Of a stretch of DNA of 6,573 bases, positions 1 to 4,906 are shown in pieces; position 1 is the first letter of the stretch; each line of letters starts with the position of its first letter. This stretch comes from RYN-428 sp035695715 (lineage in GTDB: Bacteria; Planctomycetota; Phycisphaerae; Tepidisphaerales; Tepidisphaeraceae): the NCBI GenBank assembly GCA_035695715.1, contig DASRRM010000500.1:1-6573 (forward strand). Direction: 5' to 3'. A program made the translations under genes and the position numbers. The notes beneath the pieces were generated by a model. It searched no databases. It was not told the origin of the DNA and saw only the letters and a program-made list of their open reading frames with translations.

Positions 1-368
1 TTGCTCGGCGTAAACAGGTCGATCTTCTCCTTCAATAGCAGTGCATTGGTGCAAAGATAAATGTACTTCTTCCGCGCCACCAACCCCTCGACAATTTCCT
101 TGATATTCGGATGCAAGAGAGGCTCGCCGCCCGGAATGCTCACCATCGGCGCGCCGCATTCATCGACCGCCTTGAAGCATTGCTCGGCGGTGAGTTGCTT
201 CTTGAGCACATGAGCCGGGTATTGAATCTTCCCGCACCCCGCGCAGGCCAGGTTGCAACGAAAGAGCGGCTCAAGCATCAGCACCAGCGGATAGCGCTTG
301 CGGCCGGAGAGTTTCTGCTTGACGACATAAGTCGCCACAGTCCACATCTGCGAAACAGGCACGCCCAT
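1..368 (-). CDS. hpnH: Adenosylhopane synthase HpnH (radical SAM), N-terminal part, cut by window edge
   Basis: Translating the minus strand from the ATG at 366-368 gives 122 residues that run off the left edge. The protein opens MGVPVSQMWTVATYVV and has the radical-SAM cluster motif C38-N-L-A-C42-A-G-C45 (CxxxCxxC), which binds a 4Fe-4S cluster and SAM. The SAM-contacting motif GGEP is at 80-83, within VSIPGGEPLLH. The stretches flanking both motifs match the HpnH family closely. By family knowledge, HpnH joins a 5'-deoxyadenosyl radical to diploptene to form adenosylhopane, the first step toward C35 extended hopanoids. Family members are usually well over 300 residues, so roughly two thirds lie outside the window. 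An AAAGG sequence about 11 nt upstream of the ATG is only a weak ribosome-binding site. A TATGCT on the minus strand at 412-417 is a possible -10. hpnG, the next pathway step, lies on the opposite strand about 2.1 kb away. Confidence 0.93.
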   Translation of the reverse strand, partial: MGVPVSQMWTVATYVVKQKLSGRKRYPLVLMLEPLFRCNLACAGCGKIQYPAHVLKKQLTAEQCFKAVDECGAPMVSIPGGEPLLHPNIKEIVEGLVARKKYIYLCTNALLLKEKIDLFTPS

Positions 369-530
369 AGTTCTGCAACCTTTCGTCCGTCAAAGCCGGG
401 ATAAACCGCGTAGCATAGCCGGTGTCGATGAACATTCCAGCGCGAGCCACTACCGGGGTCTACGCGGCTGCTGCCATTTTCGCCCGATCGACACCCCAAA
501 AACCGGCCACGGTCGTCCGCCAAAACGCAA

Positions 531-642
531 TGCACGACCGAATGCACGATTGGCCCGGCATCCGCGAAGCCCTCCCGCATTTTCACCCCCGCCATCGCGG
601 TTTTGTGGATAACTTTGCACGAAAATGCACGAAAATGCACGA
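531..642 (+). repeat. Five short direct repeats TGCACGA, three in a 10-bp tandem array
   Basis: TGCACGA occurs at 531-537, 543-549, 616-622, 626-632 and 636-642. The last three form a strict 10-bp period, TGCACGAAAA, TGCACGAAAA, TGCACGAC, which places identical faces on about the same side of the helix. This spacing suits cooperative protein binding (operator or iteron-like), but no binding protein can be assigned. The repeats are too short and too tightly packed to be CRISPR. Confidence 0.7.
604..612 (-). promoter_or_regulatory. Consensus DnaA-box sequence
   Basis: TGTGGATAA on the plus strand is TTATCCACA on the minus strand, the perfect consensus DnaA box. It sits 3 bp left of the TGCACGA tandem array and about 50 bp left of an AT-rich patch. 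A single 9-mer is expected by chance at about 5% in a window this size, and no dnaA, dnaN or parAB is nearby. Function as a DnaA site is therefore only a possibility. Confidence 0.3.
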
Positions 643-779
643 CTTTTTGCGAAGATTGCAGCAAGAATTTAATATTCTATATCTGTCTGCTGTCAATCGC
701 TTGCTAAGCTTTGCTTTATCATGACTTACCGCATTTATCGCAGCAGGCCTGCGTTCTCGGCGTCGCCATTGTTGATATT

Positions 780-822
780 ATCGGTACACTCCGCCTTGCA
801 TGGTGAAAAGACGCGTGGTAAT
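780..822 (+). repeat. Left copy of the duplicated hpnG start region
   Basis: This repeats the region at 2469-2508. ATCGGTACA (780-788) matches 2469-2477 exactly, CCGCC follows in both copies, and 801-822 is identical over 22 bp to 2487-2508. The copies differ by a 3-bp length change in the spacer between the two blocks. The block includes a -10-like TACACT (785-790; TACAAT in the right copy). A 22-bp perfect match has an expectation of roughly one in a million in 6.5 kb of random sequence. The copies bracket the kinase and DUF3037 genes. Confidence 0.9.
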
Positions 823-838
823 GCTCACGGCATTAGTA
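800..838 (+). pseudogene. Remnant of an hpnG 5' end (start codon plus about 13 codons)
   Basis: Reading from the ATG at 800-802 gives MVKRRVVMLTALV, against MVKRRVVILSAVA at the start of hpnG. The similarity continues a few codons past the 22-bp identical core. There the differences are conservative or synonymous (CTG to CTC, GCG to GCA, Ser to Thr, Val to Leu), which looks like a diverged gene copy rather than a random match. The frame then loses all resemblance to hpnG and runs into a TAA at 974-976, overlapping the kinase gene in another frame. It may be the original hpnG start displaced by an insertion, or a scrap of a second hpnG copy. It is unlikely to encode a functional protein, but its promoter-like upstream sequence could drive the kinase. 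Confidence 0.5.
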
Positions 839-881
839 GCGGTTGGTGTCCATATCCGGGGCTATCTTGGACGAATCGGCG

Positions 882-1580
882 ATGATTTTAGTAAAGGAGT
901 TTGTCCGAAAAATCTCGCAAGGGTACGCCAACGCGGCTTTGTGCCGCGGCGAGGACGGGCGATACTATGTCGTTAAAACACGACGCGGCGCCGGTCGCGA
1001 TACGGTCGTTAAGGAATGGCTGTGCGGACGAGTCGGACGAGAATTGCAATTGCCAATTCCAGATATCGAACAGGTATATTTTGGCGGAGCCGGCGCGAAG
1101 CATGGTGCATCTGACGAATTGCTTGCTCTGACGGAAAGCGCCGGTTTTGGATCGCATTATATCGAATCTGCCGATGAGGTCGTTGCGACGGATATTCCTT
1201 TCATCGAACCGAAGCTTCGAGCGAGAATAGCACTCTTCGACTGGTGGATCGTTAATGGCGACTGCACTGATTGGAACCCAAATCTGCTCTGGTCGGCATC
1301 ACGAATAGACCTCCATGTGATCGACCATAACCTCGCATTTGGAAATGAATCCTCGGACGATTTCTGGTGCCATCACATTTTCCGTGACGACCGAAAGTCG
1401 TTGAGCGATCCTGATTTCAGGGCGCAGATTCGGCCGTCGATGGACCGTATAATTCATGATCTGCCGCGTTTCTGGGCGGAATTGCCGGAAGATTGGACAG
1501 ATCTGTGCAATGTAACCCTCGCGCAGGTCGATAGCGTATTGCGGCGCTGCGAACATGACGCATTTTGGGATGGACGATGA
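882..1580 (+). CDS. Small HipA-like kinase (HipA_2-type)
   Basis: The 232-residue protein has the features of the small HipA-like kinase family (HipA_2 type). It has a nucleotide-binding lysine in YYVVKTRRGAG (K32). Its catalytic-loop-like motif N125-G-D127-C-T-D-W-N132-P-N134 corresponds to NxDRTxRNPN in relatives. A metal-binding DFG-equivalent is at VIDHN (D148). Classical HipA proteins are Ser/Thr kinases about twice this length, so only the kinase core is present. The usual Arg after the catalytic Asp is Cys128 here, so activity is likely but not certain. I chose ATG 882 because the family N-terminus aligns there. The frame is open back to a TTG at 843, and neither start has a good Shine-Dalgarno sequence. 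The stop overlaps the next ATG (ATGA), implying translational coupling with the DUF3037 gene. No HipB-like antitoxin is present. The substrate is unknown. Confidence 0.82.
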   Translation: MILVKEFVRKISQGYANAALCRGEDGRYYVVKTRRGAGRDTVVKEWLCGRVGRELQLPIPDIEQVYFGGAGAKHGASDELLALTESAGFGSHYIESADEVVATDIPFIEPKLRARIALFDWWIVNGDCTDWNPNLLWSASRIDLHVIDHNLAFGNESSDDFWCHHIFRDDRKSLSDPDFRAQIRPSMDRIIHDLPRFWAELPEDWTDLCNVTLAQVDSVLRRCEHDAFWDGR

Positions 1581-2413
1581 AAGAGCTTGTCTGCAACTAT
1601 GCGGTGATACGCTTCCTGCCGTATCAGGAAGTTGGGGAATTCGTCAACATTGGGATCGTGCTTCACTGCCCCGAGACCGGGTTTTTCGACTTTCGATTGG
1701 CCGAGCCGCGAAATCGGCGGGTTCGTGGATTCTTTCCGGAACTTGACCGAGAGGTGTACCGTGCCGCTCTCAAGGCGATCGATCGCGAACTCGCCCGGCA
1801 TCGAAATGAAAGGGAATGGTTTACGCAGGCCGCGGCTCTCGATGATGGAGCGATATCCAGGGGACTGACCGAGTTTCGGGCGCTGCTTCGGCGGCGCGAA
1901 ACGCTCGTGCACTTCGCTGAGCCGGGAATGATCCTGGCCGAGCCTCGCGCGGCGATCGCGCAATTGTTCGATCGATACGTCAATCGACAATTTGCCAAGG
2001 CCAATCAATACCAGGAACAGGTCATGCGTGTCCGCCTGGCGACACTTTTGAAAGAATGGAATTTGAGGGGGAAATACAAGACGAGCCGTCGCGTCGGTGA
2101 CGAGATGTATCATTTTACGCTGCCGTTCGTCCATCTAAGCGAGAATCGGCCCTTCAAGGCGATTAAGCCGCTTGACCTCGACCGGAACGAGCCGACCGAG
2201 GTGTTCGAGCATGGCGGCGCCTGGGTTCAACGCCTGCGCCGACTACAGGAACATGGGACGCTGCCGCCCCACCTTATTTTTCCCGTGCGACTGCCCGTTG
2301 CTTCAAAACCTGCGGCCGCCGCGAATGAAGTATGCAGTGAGTTACGCGAGCTCAGCGTGCAGATAGTTCCATTCGACGAGCCGGAACGCATTCGCGAATT
2401 GGCGCTGGTTTAG
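1577..2413 (+). CDS. DUF3037 domain protein, partner of the HipA-like kinase
   Basis: This 278-residue protein is recognised as DUF3037 by its N-terminal signature, NYAVIRFLPYQEVGEFVNIG at residues 7-26, followed by IVLHCPETGFFDFRLA and RRVRGFFPELD to about residue 57. It has no signal peptide or membrane segment and is probably cytosolic, with a charged helical middle. The biochemical role of DUF3037 is not known to me. Relatives are commonly encoded beside a small HipA-like kinase, as here, so it may be the kinase's substrate, regulator or inhibitor (inference). The ATG at 1577 overlaps the kinase stop as ATGA. Four extra codons back to a TTG at 1565 are possible but unlikely, since MKELVCNYAV is the usual kind of start. 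GGGATGG 4-10 nt upstream may act as a weak ribosome-binding site. Confidence 0.85.
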   Translation: MKELVCNYAVIRFLPYQEVGEFVNIGIVLHCPETGFFDFRLAEPRNRRVRGFFPELDREVYRAALKAIDRELARHRNEREWFTQAAALDDGAISRGLTEFRALLRRRETLVHFAEPGMILAEPRAAIAQLFDRYVNRQFAKANQYQEQVMRVRLATLLKEWNLRGKYKTSRRVGDEMYHFTLPFVHLSENRPFKAIKPLDLDRNEPTEVFEHGGAWVQRLRRLQEHGTLPPHLIFPVRLPVASKPAAAANEVCSELRELSVQIVPFDEPERIRELALV

Positions 2414-2468
2414 GATCGCTTATCTACTCTTTAACAACGACAGTCACGGAGTTTTCTGAACTTGCGGG

Positions 2469-2508
2469 ATCGGTACAATCCCGCCGTGGTGAAAAGACGC
2501 GTGGTAAT
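2469..2508 (+). repeat. Right copy of the duplicated hpnG start region
   Basis: This is the partner of the left copy at 780-822. It holds the probable hpnG promoter box (2474-2479), the start codon and the first seven codons. ATCGGTACA is at 2469-2477 and the 22-bp identical core is at 2487-2508. Because this copy joins an intact hpnG, it is either the original target site or the side on which the gene was rebuilt after insertion. Confidence 0.9.
2474..2479 (+). promoter_or_regulatory. -10 box of hpnG, placing transcription start at or near the GTG
   Basis: TACAAT lies 6 nt before the GTG start at 2486. A start point about 7 nt after the box would fall on the start codon, giving a leaderless or near-leaderless message. 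There is no Shine-Dalgarno sequence before the GTG, which fits. No convincing -35 is visible (GTTTTC at the expected spacing). The same box is kept as TACACT in the left repeat copy. Confidence 0.5.
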
Positions 2509-3154
2509 TCTGTCGGCGGTGGCGCTCGAGGCTCGGGCCATCGCGTTGGCGTGGGGTTTAAAATGCCCCGAACCCGGGCGTCCGGCCCGAAGCACCGGGC
2601 ATGCCCCCATCATCGAAATCCACCTGATTGGCATCCGCGCTCGCCAACTGCCGGGCGAGCCGGGCGAGGCGCCGGTGGCTGCAATCATCATGGCGGGCCT
2701 GGCCGGGGCGCTCGACCCGGCGTTAGAAATCGGCGATCTGGTAATTGACGACTGCCCGGCGGATTTCATTCCCCCGATCTCGCATCGTGTCGGAAGAATT
2801 GTCTGCTCGGATGCGTTGGTCACAACCCCCGCCGACAAGCAGCGCCTGCGCGATGAAACCGGCGCGTTGGCGGTTGACATGGAAAGCGCCGCCGCCCGCG
2901 CGTTGGCCCAGGCGATGAAGGTTCCCTTCATCCACATCCGCGGCATTTCCGACACGGCTGCCGAGTCGCTCGACCCCGCCATCATGCATCTGGTGGATGG
3001 CTTCGGAAGACCGCGACCCATGTCGGTAGCCGGGACATTGCTGCGACGGCCCCGGCTGGTGCCGCAACTCGCGCAGCTGGGCAGAAATGCAAAAATTGCC
3101 GCCGCCAACCTGGCGGCGGGCGTGGCAGCTATGGTGAAGCAGATAGGAGAATAG
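2486..3154 (+). CDS. hpnG: Hopanoid-associated nucleoside phosphorylase HpnG
   Basis: The 222-residue protein belongs to the PNP/MTAN nucleoside phosphorylase superfamily. Its opening VKRRVVILSAVALEARAI includes the early acidic residue typical of the fold. It has a glycine-rich AGLAGALDP (70-78), the ribose/base-binding VDMESAA (130-136, E133) and RGISDTA (152-158) with the catalytic-type Asp156. Overall similarity and the nearby hpnH point to HpnG, which releases adenine from adenosylhopane to give a ribosyl or phosphoribosyl hopane, the second tailoring step. A general 5'-methylthioadenosine/SAH nucleosidase is the main alternative. The GTG at 2486 is preferred over a TTG at 2462 because the left repeat copy has an ATG at the matching position and similarity to the family begins there. 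The SUFU gene follows after 47 nt on the same strand. Confidence 0.85.
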   Translation: MVKRRVVILSAVALEARAIALAWGLKCPEPGRPARSTGHAPIIEIHLIGIRARQLPGEPGEAPVAAIIMAGLAGALDPALEIGDLVIDDCPADFIPPISHRVGRIVCSDALVTTPADKQRLRDETGALAVDMESAAARALAQAMKVPFIHIRGISDTAAESLDPAIMHLVDGFGRPRPMSVAGTLLRRPRLVPQLAQLGRNAKIAAANLAAGVAAMVKQIGE

Positions 3155-3201
3155 GAGGGCTTGGGAGGCTCACTCGTAGACAATTCCAAAGCGAGGGTTA
3201 T

Positions 3202-3792
3202 ATGGATTCCAGCGATAACGACATATCCTCAATGGAGTGCCAAGCCTTGCGGTCGGCCGTAATCGAGCATTACGCCAGCGCGTGGGAGCGGCCGTGGTTT
3301 GACCAGACGCAGATGCGCGGGCCAGGGGCGCAGCAGATGCGCGGGTTCTCAGTTTTGGCGTTCGGCCCCCGGCCAAGCCGACAGCTCTGGACCTACGCCA
3401 CTTGCGGCATGTCGTGCGGTGAATCCGATCCCCAAATCGAACTCCATTTGCTAAGCCCTACCAATAATTTAGTCCACGTCGAGACGCTGACAGCCATTGC
3501 TCACTATCACCTCACCGGCAATCACATCAAGACTGGCGATACCGTCAATTTTGGCCGCCCCTGGCTCGGCAAGTCACTTTGCGAATTTGGCCTGATATCG
3601 CTGCCCTATCTCGACGGCCCGAAAGTCGAAATCTGCAATCGTAGTCAGTCGACAATCCATTGCCTGTGGCTGATTCCGATAACGCGTGAAGAACGGGACT
3701 TCAAAATCCAGTTTGGTTTGGAGGCGCTTGAACAAAAATTTCAGGCAACCGATTTCAATTACGCGGACCCGCGCCGCCAGAGCGTCGTTTAG
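3202..3792 (+). CDS. Suppressor-of-fused (SUFU) domain protein
   Basis: This 196-residue protein is essentially a single bacterial SUFU domain. The diagnostic C-terminal half is clear: AIAHYHLTGN (98-107), GDTVNFGRPWL (112-122), FGLISLPYLDGPKVE (129-143), LWLIPITREERDF (155-167) and the terminal GLEALEQKF (172-180) plus DPRRQSVV. There is no signal peptide or membrane segment, so it is probably cytosolic. The bacterial function is not settled. Several SUFU proteins have been proposed as immunity proteins in polymorphic-toxin loci, which would agree with the DUF4265 gene 11 nt downstream, but no toxin is visible. The ATG at 3202 has GCGAGGG 4 nt upstream. An internal ATG at 3232 lacks such a site. 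The gene could be cotranscribed with hpnG or have its own promoter in the 47-nt gap. Confidence 0.88.
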   Translation: MDSSDNDISSMECQALRSAVIEHYASAWERPWFDQTQMRGPGAQQMRGFSVLAFGPRPSRQLWTYATCGMSCGESDPQIELHLLSPTNNLVHVETLTAIAHYHLTGNHIKTGDTVNFGRPWLGKSLCEFGLISLPYLDGPKVEICNRSQSTIHCLWLIPITREERDFKIQFGLEALEQKFQATDFNYADPRRQSVV

Positions 3793-3803
3793 GATTTATT
3801 TCG

Positions 3804-4247
3804 ATGGAAGGCCACGAGAGTAATATCCTGGTAAAGGTTCAGTTTTACGATTCAATCGTCGGCTACGAGAATCTATGGGCTCTTCCGCTTGGCGGCAGCC
3901 ACTATCGGATAGAAAATGTCCCATTTTTCATCTATGATATCGCCTTTGGTGACGTTGTTGAGGCATCATTGACGGACACGGGCGTTTTGCGGTTCTCGAA
4001 CGTATTTGCGCGATCAACGAATCGGACTCTTCGAGCGAGATCCGATGCGCTGATTACCGATTCTCCGCGGTCTTCTCGCATTGCGGCCAGTCTTGAAGAA
4101 TTGGGATGTAGGGTGGAAATACATCATGATCGCCTGCTGGCGATTAACGTCCCCGTCGGCGTCAACCTGAAGCGCGTTACGGACCTGCTCGCAAACGCCG
4201 GGCTTGACTGGGAGTACGGCTCACCCGCCGGATCGAATACGGAATGA
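3804..4247 (+). CDS. DUF4265 domain protein
   Basis: The 147-residue protein shows the DUF4265 pattern: VKVQFYD near residue 10, ENLWALPLG around 22-30, then YRIENVPFFIYDIAFGDVVEA at about 33-54. The C-terminal half contains ELGCRVE and LLAINVPVGVNL and ends WEYGSPAG. No catalytic motif, signal peptide or membrane helix is evident. The function of the family is unknown. Its gene follows the SUFU gene by 11 nt with AGGA (3791-3794) overlapping the SUFU stop as the only plausible ribosome-binding site, so the two are very likely cotranscribed and perhaps coupled. Codon use is visibly A/T-richer than hpnG (line 3901-3960 is about 38% G+C), suggesting a different history. Immunity-type function is an inference from the pairing only. 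Confidence 0.82.
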   Translation: MEGHESNILVKVQFYDSIVGYENLWALPLGGSHYRIENVPFFIYDIAFGDVVEASLTDTGVLRFSNVFARSTNRTLRARSDALITDSPRSSRIAASLEELGCRVEIHHDRLLAINVPVGVNLKRVTDLLANAGLDWEYGSPAGSNTE

Positions 4248-4253
4248 GGAACG

Positions 4254-4325
4254 ATGAACAACTTCCAGCCTCTTGCCGAAACATTGGATGTGGGGATCGT
4301 GAAACTACTCGTCGGACTAATATAA
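4254..4325 (+). CDS. 23-residue ORF at the end of the SUFU-DUF4265 operon (unrecognised)
   Basis: The ORF MNNFQPLAETLDVGIVKLLV plus GLI ends in TAA. GAGGA (4246-4250), overlapping the DUF4265 stop, lies 3 nt before the ATG, which is slightly close but usable. I do not recognise the peptide. Its second half is hydrophobic. It could be a real small protein, or the surviving N-terminus of a longer gene cut where the convergent DUF1569 gene now begins 4 nt away. Chance is also possible at this length. Confidence 0.3.
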   Translation: MNNFQPLAETLDVGIVKLLVGLI

Positions 4326-4329
4326 TGGG

Positions 4330-4785
4330 TCAATTCCCTCCACCGCTAGTTCGCAGGCATTTGAAATGATGCCGGGCGTGGACGAGGTGGAAGCGCTGCC
4401 ATTGGCGGGCGTCTTGAAAGCCCAGCAACGGATGGGCGAGCCATGGGCCGCCGGTTTTGCGGTGCTTTTCGCACAGCGCGATGGCGCGGTCGAGATTGGC
4501 GATGGCTTCCTCCCATCGAATGTCCGGCCGCGGCAGCACCCGCGCCGGCGAAGGGCGGCCGCCGGGAATGAAGCCGAACCGCAGGACGAGCATCCGTCCC
4601 ATCATGCGCACAATGGCCGGCGGCGAATTTGCCTGGGCCGGGCTGGGGCCAAGCGCCCCGGTGCTGCCGGTCATGGCGTTTGCCAGATGATCGCAGATCA
4701 GGGGGAGCGACCACTGGCAGGTGGGCGATGCGCCGGCGTCATGGAGCGCTCGAGCGCGGACGGCGATGTCGGGATAGGAGTTCAA
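4330..4785 (-). CDS. DUF1569 / DinB-like domain protein
   Basis: This 151-residue protein matches the DUF1569 family of the DinB-like four-helix superfamily. The N-terminal part has WSLPLICDHLANAMTGS from W25, with H33 as a likely metal ligand. The C-terminal part has LAHPLLGFQDARQWQRFHLV (116-135), followed by H136-A-R-H-H140, which carries the second histidine cluster. DinB-like proteins are often metal-dependent thiol transferases or stress proteins, but this subfamily has no assigned reaction. The start is inferred to be TTG at 4785, because an in-frame stop lies 12 nt upstream (4795-4797) and the family opening NSYPDIAVRARALHDAG begins there. A nearby ATG (4788-4790) is out of frame and stops after two codons. 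No Shine-Dalgarno sequence is visible. It converges with the DUF4265 operon. Confidence 0.75.
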   Translation of the reverse strand: MNSYPDIAVRARALHDAGASPTCQWSLPLICDHLANAMTGSTGALGPSPAQANSPPAIVRMMGRMLVLRFGFIPGGRPSPARVLPRPDIRWEEAIANLDRAIALCEKHRKTGGPWLAHPLLGFQDARQWQRFHLVHARHHFKCLRTSGGGN

Positions 4786-4832
4786 GGCATGACTTTAGCC
4801 GGGGTGGAAGAGGGAATCAAAAGGACGAGGAT

Positions 4833-4899
4833 CGGAGCGGCTGCTCCTAAAACAGACACGGCCGAGACGGCCGTGATACGGGAGTTGAGCCGGAGCGGC
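4833..4899. repeat. GC-rich intergenic repeat with hairpins, possibly a dispersed family
   Basis: CGGAGCGGC occurs twice (4833-4841 and 4891-4899), flanking a 7-bp perfect stem CACGGCC/GGCCGTG (4857-4863 and 4869-4875, loop GAGAC). A second hairpin, GGAGC/GCTCC with a 4-nt loop, lies at 4834-4847. The sentence-like composition of this 120-nt gap is typical of multi-copy intergenic repeats, but copy number cannot be judged from one window. Confidence 0.45.
4847..4875 (-). terminator. Rho-independent-type terminator of the HD hydrolase gene
   Basis: Reading the minus strand after the hydrolase stop (4907), a GC-rich 7-bp stem (4869-4875 with 4857-4863, 5-nt loop) is followed by TCTGTTTTAGG. 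The T-tract is interrupted but placed correctly. It would separate the hydrolase transcript from the DUF1569 gene downstream. Confidence 0.5.
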
Positions 4900-4906
4900 C
4901 GTCCCC

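Larger units (their letters stand above)
369..779. other. Gene-free stretch between hpnH and the kinase cassette
   Basis: I see no credible protein here. The open frames across it have no family-like motifs and consist of low-complexity reading of repeats. It contains five TGCACGA copies, a TGTGGATAA sequence (604-612), an inverted repeat CGGTCGT/ACGACCG (510-516 and 534-540, 17-nt loop), and a short palindrome GCAGGCCTGC (743-752). There is also an AT-rich patch at about 660-725 with a weak TTGCAG (656-661) / TATATC (678-683) promoter-like pair spaced 16 bp. It probably includes the hpnH promoter, reading leftward. Confidence 0.6.
823..2468 (+). mobile_element. Candidate inserted two-gene cassette (HipA-like kinase + DUF3037) between direct repeats
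   Basis: The interval between the two copies of the hpnG start region contains exactly two plus-strand genes and little else. It separates hpnH from hpnG, which are pathway partners. In a sampled line (1321-1380) G+C is about 45%, against about 65-67% in hpnG lines 2581-2640 and 2701-2760. There is no transposase, integrase or terminal inverted repeat. If mobile, the cassette moved by a recombinase supplied in trans or by homologous or illegitimate recombination. The exact borders are uncertain, because the left border could be anywhere after the hpnG-like codons fade (about 838). Confidence 0.4.

Noticed and set aside
531..642. TGCACGA array considered as CRISPR
   Set aside because: The units are 7-10 bp with 3-bp or irregular gaps, there are no spacers of CRISPR length, and no cas genes are present.
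422..724. 100-residue plus-strand frame and the opposing 128-residue minus frame (278-664)
   Set aside because: Both read through the TGCACGA repeats and show no family resemblance or ribosome-binding site, and the minus frame overlaps hpnH.
843..881. Upstream extension of the kinase to a TTG start
   Set aside because: The extra 13 residues do not resemble the family and lie just after the repeat border. ATG 882 gives a normal N-terminus, although this cannot be settled from sequence alone.
2431..3189. 252-residue open frame on the minus strand opposite hpnG
   Set aside because: It has Ala/Ser/Arg-rich low-complexity composition and no domains, and it is fully explained as the antisense shadow of hpnG.
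4321..4326. TATAAT on the plus strand
   Set aside because: It lies between two convergent genes, and no plus-strand gene follows for about 1.1 kb. It overlaps the stop of a small ORF.
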